A model generated the notes under the pieces. It saw nothing but the letters and a program-made list of their open reading frames with translations. It was not told the origin of the DNA and did no database searches. DNA of 64,000 nt from an uncultured Treponema sp. GTDB taxonomy: Bacteria; Spirochaetota; Spirochaetia; Treponematales; Treponemataceae. Position numbers and translations under genes: made by a program. Positions 42,580-51,694 of the stretch are shown here, piece after piece. Positions within the stretch are counted from its first letter, which is position 1. Each line of letters begins with the position of its first letter. The stretch is from NCBI GenBank assembly GCA_949299755.1, contig CASGBA010000008.1, forward strand, positions 18,801 through 82,800, in the 5' to 3' direction.

Positions 42580-43533
42580 TCAGTAAGGTGAAGAAGGATC
42601 AAGGTAATCCTTAAAGTTTGTTTTATCAACAATTGATGTGGGGATAATCTTCACAGGATCAACAGTTTCGCCATCAAGGATGGCTACAGCCATATCAACG
42701 GCATCCTCAACCATGGTGGGGCTGTAAAGGGCACTCTGAATCCACAGGTCATCGTAGTCATCCATCATGTTGAAGTATTCCTGGCATCCGCCGCCACCGG
42801 TGATAACCTTAATGTCTTTCCGTCCGGACTCTTCAATGGCCTGGATGGCGCCAATGCTGGTTTCATCATCCATGCTGTAAACCGCATCGATTTTTGTGTT
42901 GGCTGTAAGGATGTCCGCCATGTCCGCCAAACCGGCTTCCCGTGTAAACTGGGTTGCATAAGTAAGGATATTGAAATTGGGGGCGATTTCGGCGACTGTA
43001 TCCAGGAAACCCGCTTTCCGCAACTCCGCAACAGAACCGGAGGTGGGGACATCAAGGATAACGACAGTCCCTTCTTTCCCGATTTTGTCCACAATGTATT
43101 TGGCGCCCTGGACACCCATGTCATAGTTGTCCCCGGAAACCCTGTAAACACCGTCAGCCGCAATTTCGATATCGAAATTGACGACAACAACGCCCTGGTC
43201 AATGGCATTCTGGATCGGAACTTCCATGCCGGTCCACTGGGGGAAAGCGACAATGGCTTCGGCTCCCCAAAGAAGCAGGTCGTCAAGCTGTGTTGTCATC
43301 TCATCGGCAGAATTGGATGTATAAAGCTTATACTCGATTGTATCGGCTTTTTCTATGCAGCGCTGTTCCGCATAGTATGCAACGCCTGCCACCCATCCGT
43401 GCGTTACAGCCGGAGCAAGAATTCCGACTTTGTGCATTTTACCGCCCGCAGCCGCGGAATCTTTGGAACCGCCGGCAAAAACGACGGACACTCCCATCAA
43501 AAGAACGAGAAGCACAATCAAGGCTTTTTTCAT
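42580..43533 (-). CDS. Periplasmic sugar-binding protein
   Basis: A 317-residue type I periplasmic binding protein with a signal peptide ending near Val-Phe-Ala-Gly-Gly-Ser-Lys. The body has Val-Gly-Ile-Leu-Ala-Pro-Ala-Val-Thr-His-Gly-Trp and Gly-Asp-Asn-Tyr-Asp-Met-Gly. First gene of the LacI-controlled operon; AGGAGG precedes the ATG. The ligand is not identifiable; the oxidation enzymes downstream suggest a polyol, inositol or glycoside. The absence of a Cys at the cleavage site argues against a lipoprotein. Confidence 0.9.
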   Translation of the reverse strand: MKKALIVLLVLLMGVSVVFAGGSKDSAAAGGKMHKVGILAPAVTHGWVAGVAYYAEQRCIEKADTIEYKLYTSNSADEMTTQLDDLLLWGAEAIVAFPQWTGMEVPIQNAIDQGVVVVNFDIEIAADGVYRVSGDNYDMGVQGAKYIVDKIGKEGTVVILDVPTSGSVAELRKAGFLDTVAEIAPNFNILTYATQFTREAGLADMADILTANTKIDAVYSMDDETSIGAIQAIEESGRKDIKVITGGGGCQEYFNMMDDYDDLWIQSALYSPTMVEDAVDMAVAILDGETVDPVKIIPTSIVDKTNFKDYLDPSSPY

Positions 43534-43621
43534 AAGAAAAGTCCTCCTTAATTTTTATTGATTATAGTATCAACCCGGTTTTTCAATTTGTCAAACATTT
43601 TTCTGAGAAATTCAATTTTTT

Positions 43622-43645
43622 TTTGAAACCCGTTGATTTTTCAAA
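43622..43645. promoter_or_regulatory. Candidate operator upstream of sugar operon
   Basis: TTTGAAA and TTTCAAA arms separated by ten bases that include CCCGTTG, upstream of the binding-protein gene. It sits near a minus-strand TTGACA (43,589-43,594) and TATAAT (43,561-43,566), which are too far apart (22 bases) to pair ideally. Candidate site for the operon's LacI repressor; weakly supported. Confidence 0.3.
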
Positions 43646-43766
43646 ACATTATTTTGTTATGTAGAAAACAATAAGGTGCTAACCGCATCGTACAATATTT
43701 TTCAAAAATCTTTGAAAAATTTTCATAAAAAACTTGAAACATATGCAAACCCGCTTGCCACGGTAC

Positions 43767-43795
43767 TTGCAAGGAAAAGCCTTATCCGTTATAAT
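43767..43795 (+). promoter_or_regulatory. Promoter giving a predicted leaderless transcript
   Basis: TTGCAA (43,767-43,772), 17 bases, TATAAT (43,790-43,795). The ATG of the DUF368 gene starts six bases after the -10, at the expected transcription start, and no SD is present, the same arrangement as at 12,527-12,562. Confidence 0.6.
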
Positions 43796-43801
43796 CAACC
43801 G

Positions 43802-44668
43802 ATGAAAAATGCGCTGAAACTTATCGGTGTCGGGGTAATCCTCGGTGTCGCCAATGTGATTCCAGGGGTGTCCGGCGGAACACTGGCTGTGGTTTTCAAT
43901 GTCTACGACAGGCTCATTCAGGTCATTACATTAAACATAAAGAAGATACTGGCAGAATGGAAATTCCTGCTGCCGCTTATCGCGGGAATGGCTCTTGGGA
44001 TTCTCCTTTTCAGCAAACTGATTACATTCCTTTTTGCGCATTATCCCGTACAAACCAACTGGTTTTTTATCGGTATTATTCTTGGAAGCATTCCTATGAT
44101 TTATAAACGCTTCCTCTATTCCAGCCCCGGGGAAAAGAAAAACATACCCCCAGTTTCTTCCATTATATGTATTGCTGTGGCTTTGGCTATAATGGCGGTT
44201 ATGACCTTCATGGAGGTTTCGGACACAGGAAACGCCATACAGACTGAATTCAGCCTTTCCCTGGCGGCACGGCTTTTTATAAGCCTCGCTTTTGCGGCAA
44301 TCGCAATGATTATTCCCGGTATTTCCGGCTCATTCCTTATGCTGGTTGTCGGTGTATACAGTACCGTCATCGCCGCGGTGGCTGATTTGAATGTGCCTCT
44401 ATTGGTTCCCGCAGCCCTGGGAGCCATTGCCGGTCTTTTGGGAGGAGCCGGGCTTGTCAGGTTTCTCATGTCAAAGGTCCCTTCCCAAACCTACGGCGCC
44501 ATATTGGGGTTGGTGCTTGGATCAATCCTGGTGATTTTCCCGGGCTTCGGCAGCGGCATGACTCTGGCCGCATCCATGCTCTGTGCCGCGGGGGGCTTCC
44601 TTCTATCATTTTTCGCCTCACGCGAAAACCCTGAATCCCGGGAACAGGGACAAGCTTCAGAGGAATAG
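43802..44668 (+). CDS. DUF368 polyprenyl-phosphate transporter (PopT-like)
   Basis: A 288-residue inner-membrane protein with about eight to ten helices. Gly-Val-Ala-Asn-Val-Ile-Pro-Gly-Val-Ser-Gly-Gly-Thr and its second-half counterpart Ile-Ile-Pro-Gly-Ile-Ser-Gly-Ser-Phe show the duplicated DUF368 fold. DUF368 proteins were shown to recycle undecaprenyl phosphate across the membrane; that would serve cell wall and surface polysaccharide synthesis. Start at 43,802 by family alignment; a frame 42 codons longer overlaps the promoter. Confidence 0.9.
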   Translation: MKNALKLIGVGVILGVANVIPGVSGGTLAVVFNVYDRLIQVITLNIKKILAEWKFLLPLIAGMALGILLFSKLITFLFAHYPVQTNWFFIGIILGSIPMIYKRFLYSSPGEKKNIPPVSSIICIAVALAIMAVMTFMEVSDTGNAIQTEFSLSLAARLFISLAFAAIAMIIPGISGSFLMLVVGVYSTVIAAVADLNVPLLVPAALGAIAGLLGGAGLVRFLMSKVPSQTYGAILGLVLGSILVIFPGFGSGMTLAASMLCAAGGFLLSFFASRENPESREQGQASEE

Positions 44669-44838
44669 CAGGCCGCAACGATATCCGGCGGTAGCAATAT
44701 GTGGAAAATATTTGCCGAAAGCTATACACAAAATCATAAAATAATATAGAATAACCTAAAAGGCGGGATGAACTTGCCCGTCACTGCCTGCGGGAAAACC
44801 AAGGCTGGGCTCCCGGTTTTATCCTGAATGGCGGTTAA

Positions 44839-46359
<1,521 letters not shown>

Positions 46360-46395
46360 AAGACTGAATCCGGGACAGCGGACAACGGCAGATGA

Positions 46396-46434
46396 CGGCA
46401 GCCGGCAGGTATTTTGCGGGCTGCCGTTTTTTTT
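46396..46434 (+). terminator. Terminator after the arabinofuranosidase gene
   Basis: CGGCAGCC and GGCTGCCG form an eight-pair stem, followed by eight T. It separates the glycosidase from the transporter operon, so each is transcribed independently. Confidence 0.85.
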
Positions 46435-46624
46435 GGACAGCGGGCCCCATCATGCCAGCAACCACACCGCCCGCCGGACCTTGTTTCCGTTCCAGCGGCA
46501 AACATCCTGACTTCCCGGGCATACAGATAACAGTAAGGGAAGATGTCAATAAAAACAATACAACTAATTCATCAAATTGACTTGATTTTTCAATATTTAT
46601 AATACAACTTGAAGGTAAAATACC

Positions 46625-46653
46625 TTGACAAGTTTAACAGTCAATGTTATTCT
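46625..46653 (+). promoter_or_regulatory. Promoter of the furanose transporter operon
   Basis: TTGACA (46,625-46,630), 17 bases, TATTCT (46,648-46,653). A second candidate, TTGACT with a TATAAT, lies about 50 bases upstream. An AAGGTA-AAA-TACCTT inverted repeat overlaps the -35 and could be an operator. Confidence 0.55.
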
Positions 46654-46665
46654 CAAAACATAAAA

Positions 46666-46683
46666 TGCATTGAAAACAATGCA
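46666..46683. promoter_or_regulatory. Inverted repeat in the transporter leader
   Basis: TGCATTG-AAAA-CAATGCA, a perfect 7-base inverted repeat just downstream of the predicted transcription start and before the SD. Either a repressor operator or a leader hairpin controlling the binding-protein gene. Confidence 0.45.
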
Positions 46684-46703
46684 AAAAAAACAAGGAGTTA
46701 CAA

Positions 46704-47675
46704 ATGAAAAAAGCAGTATGTATTTTGCTTGCCCTCGGCTTGATTTGCAGCGCAGCTTTCGCCGGTGGTTCCAAGGAATCCGCATCCAGCGGAGATCTCA
46801 TCAGAGTCGGCATCATCAACAACGACCCCAACGAATCCGGATACCGCACAGCCAACGATAACGACATGAAAAGGGTGTTTACGGAAGCCAACGGTTATTC
46901 TCCGGAATTCTACTACAGCCTCCGCAACGATGAACAGATTAACGCCGCCCGGCTTTTCATCCAGAATGAAGTGGACTACCTGCTGATATCTGCTGCCGGA
47001 ACATCCGGATGGGATTCCGTTCTCCAGGATGCGCAGGCTGCCGGTATCCCCGTTATCCTGTTTGACCGCACAATCGACGCTGACGACAGCCTCTATGTGG
47101 CCTCCATCGTTTCCGACATGGCCCTCGAAGGTGAAACAGCCGTAAACTGGCTCGCCTCCCAGAATCTTCCTGAATACAACATCATCCACATCCAGGGTGT
47201 TATGGGTTCCGCAGCCCAGATCGGACGCACAGGCGCCCTCGACAAGAAAGTTGCCGAAAACAGCAACTGGACACTGGTGACACAGCAGACAGCTGAATGG
47301 AACGCAGAAACAGCCCAGCAGATTACACAGGCTGTTATCGATTCAGGCAAACCCTTCAACGTAATCTACGCTGAAAACGACGACATGGCCCGTGGCGCTG
47401 TTGCCGCCCTTGACCGCGCAAACATCTCCCACGGTGTTGACGGTGATGTAATCATCATGGGATTTGACTGCAACAAGTGGGCTCTTGAAGAACTGCTCGC
47501 CGGCCGCTGGAACTATGACGGTCAGTGCAATCCTTTCCAGGCTTCCTACATTGATGAAATCATCAAGAACCTTGAAAAAGGCAAGCAGCCTGAAAGCAAG
47601 GTTATCATCCTTGATGAAAAAGGCTTCGATGCCAAAACAATCACAGCCGAAGACGTAGAAAACTACGGAATCTAA
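46704..47675 (+). CDS. Furanose-binding protein (YtfQ-like)
   Basis: A 323-residue periplasmic binding protein with a signal peptide ending Ala-Phe-Ala-Gly-Gly-Ser-Lys. It follows E. coli YtfQ in outline: Val-Gly-Ile-Ile-Asn-Asn-Asp at the start, Thr-Ser-Gly-Trp-Asp-Ser-Val-Leu, Ile-Pro-Val-Ile-Leu-Phe-Asp-Arg-Thr-Ile-Asp, and Tyr-Ala-Glu-Asn-Asp-Asp-Met. YtfQ binds galactofuranose; with a GH51 enzyme upstream, L-arabinofuranose is an equal candidate. AGGAG precedes the ATG. Confidence 0.88.
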   Translation: MKKAVCILLALGLICSAAFAGGSKESASSGDLIRVGIINNDPNESGYRTANDNDMKRVFTEANGYSPEFYYSLRNDEQINAARLFIQNEVDYLLISAAGTSGWDSVLQDAQAAGIPVILFDRTIDADDSLYVASIVSDMALEGETAVNWLASQNLPEYNIIHIQGVMGSAAQIGRTGALDKKVAENSNWTLVTQQTAEWNAETAQQITQAVIDSGKPFNVIYAENDDMARGAVAALDRANISHGVDGDVIIMGFDCNKWALEELLAGRWNYDGQCNPFQASYIDEIIKNLEKGKQPESKVIILDEKGFDAKTITAEDVENYGI

Positions 47676-47694
47676 GTTTTAAGCTTATGGTATG

Positions 47695-47725
47695 AAACAA
47701 GGTACGTTTTAAACGTACCTTGTTT
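47695..47725 (+). terminator. Hairpin between binding-protein and ATPase genes
   Basis: A 15-base perfect inverted repeat centred on base 47,710, followed by only a weak T-run (TTTTG). It probably stops part of the transcription, giving more binding protein than ATPase. The binding-protein/ATPase junction of the other transporter (42,534-42,555) has a comparable hairpin. Confidence 0.6.
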
Positions 47726-47757
47726 TGTATAGACATGATTATAAGGAATTTTTTGCT

Positions 47758-49278
47758 ATGCAAAGAGACTCTGTATTAGAGATGCGCGGTATATGCAAAA
47801 CGTTTTTCAGTGTCAAAGCGTTGCAGAATGTAGATTTTACCTTAAGAAAAGGTGAAATCCATGCCCTGATGGGTGAAAACGGCGCCGGAAAATCCACCTT
47901 GATAAAAGTCCTCACCGGTGTCCACCCCATGGATGAAGGCCAGGTTTACCTTGAAGGGCACGAAAACTGCATCCACATAAAATCACCTGAAGATGCGCAG
48001 AAAGCCGGCATCAGCACGGTTTACCAGGAAATCACCCTCTGCCCGAATCTCACGGTAGCGGAAAATATGTACATAGGCCGTGGCAACGGGTTATTCACCG
48101 ACTGGAAAAAAATGAACAGCGCGGCGACCCAGGTTCTTGAGGGACTGGCCATTCCCGTCAAAGCGGAACAGCAGCTGGGCTCCTGCTCGATTGCAGTCCA
48201 GCAGATGGTGGCTATTGCCAGGGCTGTTGACATGGAATGCAAGGTTCTTATTCTCGACGAACCCACATCATCACTGGATGAATCCGAAGTTGCAAAGCTG
48301 TTCAAACTGATGCTTGATTTGAAATCCCGCGGCGTCGGAATAATTTTCGTCACCCACTTTTTGGATCAGGTATATGAAGTATGCGACAGGATCACCGTTC
48401 TGCGGGACGGAAAACTTGTCGGAGAATATGCGATAGAAAACCTTCCCAGGGTTGACTTGGTTGCAAAAATGCTCGGAAAAGAATTCGATGACATTTCCGC
48501 AATAAAAGACGAATCAGCTTCCACCGATTTCAGCAATGCGGAAATTGTTTACGAAGCCATCGGCCTGGACAGCTCCTCGGGAATAAAACCCTTCGATTTC
48601 AATATACACAAAGGGGAAGTAAACGGTTTTACCGGGCTTCTCGGTTCAGGAAGAAGCGAATGTGTCAGGGCCATTTTCGGAGCCGACAAAGTGCACGGCG
48701 GTACCGTCAAGGTCGGCGGGAAACGTGTCAAAATATCAAAACCGAAAGACGCCATGAAACAGGGCATCGGATACCTGCCTGAAGACAGGAAACGTGACGG
48801 CATTGTTGGCGATCTTTCAGTCAAAGAAAACATCATCCTTGCCTTGCAGGTGCTCAAGGGTGCGGTACGTCCTTTTTCAAAAACACAGATGGAAAAATTC
48901 GCTGATGAATACATCAGCCTTTTAGATATTAAAACGGCTTCTGTGGATACGCCTATCAAATCCCTGTCCGGCGGCAACCAGCAGAAAGTTATTCTTGCCC
49001 GGTGGCTTCTCACCGATCCCAAGTACCTTATACTGGATGAGCCCACAAGGGGTATCGACATCGGCACAAAGGTGGAAATACAGAAACTTGTGCTGAAACT
49101 TGCGGCGGAGGATAAAAGCATCACCTTCATCTCCTCGGAAATTGACGAAATGCTCCGCACCTGTTCCCGGCTCATAGTAATGAGGGACGGCAAAGTTGTC
49201 GGAGAATTGACCGGAGACGATCTCAACCAGAACACAATCATGAACACGATTGCGGGAGGAGGTAAAAATGAACAGTGA
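47758..49278 (+). CDS. Furanose ABC transporter ATPase (YtfR-like)
   Basis: About 506 residues, two fused ATPase domains. First Walker A Gly-Glu-Asn-Gly-Ala-Gly-Lys-Ser-Thr, Walker B Leu-Ile-Leu-Asp-Glu-Pro-Thr; second domain with Leu-Leu-Gly-Ser-Gly-Arg-Ser-Glu, Leu-Ser-Gly-Gly-Asn-Gln-Gln-Lys and Leu-Ile-Leu-Asp-Glu-Pro-Thr-Arg-Gly. The start at 47,758 has AAGGA upstream; an earlier ATG lies right at the hairpin foot. It overlaps the first permease by 11 bases. Confidence 0.9.
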   Translation: MQRDSVLEMRGICKTFFSVKALQNVDFTLRKGEIHALMGENGAGKSTLIKVLTGVHPMDEGQVYLEGHENCIHIKSPEDAQKAGISTVYQEITLCPNLTVAENMYIGRGNGLFTDWKKMNSAATQVLEGLAIPVKAEQQLGSCSIAVQQMVAIARAVDMECKVLILDEPTSSLDESEVAKLFKLMLDLKSRGVGIIFVTHFLDQVYEVCDRITVLRDGKLVGEYAIENLPRVDLVAKMLGKEFDDISAIKDESASTDFSNAEIVYEAIGLDSSSGIKPFDFNIHKGEVNGFTGLLGSGRSECVRAIFGADKVHGGTVKVGGKRVKISKPKDAMKQGIGYLPEDRKRDGIVGDLSVKENIILALQVLKGAVRPFSKTQMEKFADEYISLLDIKTASVDTPIKSLSGGNQQKVILARWLLTDPKYLILDEPTRGIDIGTKVEIQKLVLKLAAEDKSITFISSEIDEMLRTCSRLIVMRDGKVVGELTGDDLNQNTIMNTIAGGGKNEQ

Positions 49279-50377
49279 AAAAGTCGGTCTGCCGCCGGCA
49301 TCCCTGCTTATGAAGGCGAAGGCCATTGTAAGCAAACAGATATTCATTCCTCTGGCGGCCCTTTTAATACTGATAATCTTCAACCTGATAGCGGATCCCT
49401 CGTTCTTTGCCATCAACTATGCGAAGAACAGTGCGGGAGACCCCGTTCTCTCCGGTTACCTGATTACAATCCTTGACAATGCTTCCGAGCTGGCAATTCT
49501 CGCCATCGGCATGACCCTGGTCACCGCCGCCAGCGGCGGGCAGGACATCAGTGTCGGTGCGGCCATTGCAATCAGCGGAAGTGTCGTGCTCCGGGTTCTT
49601 TGCGGCGACAACCCGCGGCCGGACGAAATGCAGCACTCGATTCTGACAGCCTTCATCATCAGCTGCATTGTTTCCATGCTTTTCGGCGCTTTCAACGGAA
49701 CCCTTGTGGCGTACTTCAAGATACAACCGATGATTGCCACCCTGATTCTTTACACGGCCGGGCGCTCAATCGCCGCATGGATAAACAACAACCGTCTGCC
49801 GATTATCAGCGACCCCACCTTCGGTTACTTCGGCTCGTTCATGCCGGGGATGCCCATACCGACGCCGATATTCATCGCGGTTTTCTGCATGATACTTATT
49901 GCGCTGGCGCTCAAGTTCACAACGCTGGGGCTTTACGTGCAGACAGTCGGTATCAATCCGGAATCAGCAAGATTGAACGGTATTGACCCCAAGATGATTA
50001 AATTCATCTGCTACGTGCTCATGGGTCTTTGCGTTGCTTTTGCGGGATTCATCAAGGTTGCGCGCTTCAGCACAATCAACTATTCCGTTGTAGCCTTGGA
50101 CATCGAGATGGACGCCATTCTTGCGGTTGCCCTTGGAGGGAACGTCCTGTCAGGAGGAAAGTTCAACATGACGGCCTCCATTCTCGGAGCATACGTAATC
50201 CAGCTCCTGACGACAACGCTTTTCAAATTCAATGTTTCTTCATCGGCGCTGCCTGCGTACAAGGCCATTGTCGTTATCCTGCTGGTTATCATCAGCGCAC
50301 CCACGTTCCGGGAAAAGGCGGCCTCTTTTTGGAAAACCATTAAAAGCGTTAAAACATCCAAGGAGGCACATTCATGA
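49268..50377 (+). CDS. Furanose ABC transporter permease (YtfT-like)
   Basis: About 369 residues, ten helices, RbsC family; Ala-Ser-Gly-Gly-Gln-Asp-Ile-Ser-Val-Gly and Leu-Gly-Gly-Asn-Val-Leu-Ser-Gly-Gly are the paired signature loops. GGAGGAGG five bases before the ATG fixes the start. It forms a heterodimer with the next permease, as in the YtfT/YjfF system, unlike the single-permease transporter at 39,889. Confidence 0.9.
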   Translation: MNSEKVGLPPASLLMKAKAIVSKQIFIPLAALLILIIFNLIADPSFFAINYAKNSAGDPVLSGYLITILDNASELAILAIGMTLVTAASGGQDISVGAAIAISGSVVLRVLCGDNPRPDEMQHSILTAFIISCIVSMLFGAFNGTLVAYFKIQPMIATLILYTAGRSIAAWINNNRLPIISDPTFGYFGSFMPGMPIPTPIFIAVFCMILIALALKFTTLGLYVQTVGINPESARLNGIDPKMIKFICYVLMGLCVAFAGFIKVARFSTINYSVVALDIEMDAILAVALGGNVLSGGKFNMTASILGAYVIQLLTTTLFKFNVSSSALPAYKAIVVILLVIISAPTFREKAASFWKTIKSVKTSKEAHS

Positions 50378-51420
50378 GCAAGGGTGAAATAAAATTGCTG
50401 AAAAGCCAGGGCCGGGTGCCCATAACCGACACAAATCTGCTGCTGTACATAACCATTGTCGTGTTTGTTGCCATGTATGCGCTCGCCATGATTTTCATTG
50501 GAAGGGGTTTCCTGAGAATCCAGACATTCTTCAACATTCTGAATGAGAATGCGGCATTGATTATCCTTTCCTGCGGCATGAGCATTGTAATGATTACCGG
50601 CGGGATTGATATTTCAGTCGGAAAACTCACCGCCCTTATTTGTATGAGCGCCGCGGTGAATCTGGACTTCCACGGTGGGAACATCCTGAGTGCGGTTGTC
50701 CTTTCGCTGGCAATCGGTATCGCCTTCGGGCTTGTCCAGGGATTCCTCGTGGCTTACCTTGATATCCAGCCGTTCATTGTCACACTGGCGGGAATGTTCT
50801 TTGCGAAAGGTATGACCACGATTGTCAATTCCACCCAATTCAACGTTGCCAATGAAGCGTTCCTCGCATTGAAGAACACAAGGATTTTTGTCCCCGGTCT
50901 CGGTTCCAGGAACAGGCTCGGAGCGTTCGTTCCAGCATATATTGAAATCGGTGTTGTCATTGCGCTTCTCACCGTGATTGCCCTGTTCGTTCTCCTGAAG
51001 TGGACAAAAATCGGGCGAAACTTTTATGCGGTCGGCGGTAACGCCCAAAGCGCGAATATGCTTGGAATCAACGTGAAGAGGACAAAGTTCATCGCCCATC
51101 TTCTCTGCGGGCTCCTTTCCGGTATAGGCGGTTTCGTGTACTTCCTCCACGTAGGTTCAGGTGCCCCGTCCCATGCAACCGGTGCTGAAATGAATGCCAT
51201 CGCCTCCTCTATTATCGGTGGCACCATGCTCACCGGCGGTGTCGGTAATATAGCCGGAACATTCTTCGGTGTGCTTTCGCTAAGCACAATAAAAAACATT
51301 GTCGCCCTTCTCGGGCTGGATGATGCCTGGTGGACAAACGTTACGGTTTCCGCAATGATTTGTATCTTCCTGGTCGTCCAATCCGTTGTTCTTCTGAGAA
51401 AAAACAAGAAAAAGAATTAA
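50374..51420 (+). CDS. Furanose ABC transporter permease (YjfF-like)
   Basis: A 348-residue second permease of the same transporter, with Thr-Gly-Gly-Ile-Asp-Ile-Ser-Val-Gly and Gly-Gly-Thr-Met-Leu-Thr-Gly-Gly-Val-Gly. It starts four bases inside the first permease gene (ATGA) behind AGGAGG. Last gene of the operon before a strong terminator; the RADAR island is inserted right after it. Confidence 0.9.
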   Translation: MSKGEIKLLKSQGRVPITDTNLLLYITIVVFVAMYALAMIFIGRGFLRIQTFFNILNENAALIILSCGMSIVMITGGIDISVGKLTALICMSAAVNLDFHGGNILSAVVLSLAIGIAFGLVQGFLVAYLDIQPFIVTLAGMFFAKGMTTIVNSTQFNVANEAFLALKNTRIFVPGLGSRNRLGAFVPAYIEIGVVIALLTVIALFVLLKWTKIGRNFYAVGGNAQSANMLGINVKRTKFIAHLLCGLLSGIGGFVYFLHVGSGAPSHATGAEMNAIASSIIGGTMLTGGVGNIAGTFFGVLSLSTIKNIVALLGLDDAWWTNVTVSAMICIFLVVQSVVLLRKNKKKN

Positions 51421-51426
51421 CGGCTG

Positions 51427-51460
51427 TCCCTGCACCTACAGGTGCAGGGATTTTTTTTTT
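51427..51460 (+). terminator. Terminator of the furanose transporter operon
   Basis: TCCCTGCACCT and AGGTGCAGGGA form an 11-pair stem followed by ten T. Strong intrinsic terminator. Confidence 0.93.
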
Positions 51461-51475
51461 GCCCTGGGGAGTGGT

Positions 51476-51497
51476 TTCCTCCCTGCATAGGGAGACA
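51476..51497 (+). repeat. Left direct repeat bounding the RADAR island
   Basis: TTCCTCCCTGCATAG followed by GGAGACA. The same sequence, lacking one G, recurs at 56,689-56,709. The left copy contains a perfect inverted repeat CTCCCT-GCAT-AGGGAG. No integrase is present, so the repeat is described as a flank, not as a proven attachment site. Confidence 0.75.
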
Positions 51498-51639
51498 ATT
51501 AATTTGTAAAACCTTATGATATTCAATACTCACCACATTGTAAAATATAAAAATACATAATAAATTCCTATTAAATTCAGTATAAATTCCATCTTTAACA
51601 AAACCTACCACACAATAAAGCTTAAATCTACAATTTTTC

Positions 51640-51666
51640 TTTACAATATGATTTTATGCCTATAAA
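51640..51666 (+). promoter_or_regulatory. Candidate RADAR operon promoter
   Basis: TTTACA (51,640-51,645), 15 bases, TATAAA (51,661-51,666), in a very AT-rich leader of about 200 bases between the left repeat and rdrA. Spacing is short, so confidence is low. Confidence 0.35.
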
Positions 51667-51694
51667 CTGATTATATCAGGAGAATTATTTAACT

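Noticed and set aside
43676..43801. Extended start of the DUF368 gene
   Set aside because: The added residues do not fit the family and the segment holds the promoter.
48549..49301. 250-codon antisense frame in the transporter ATPase gene
   Set aside because: Antisense to a clear ABC ATPase; serine-rich shadow with no family features.
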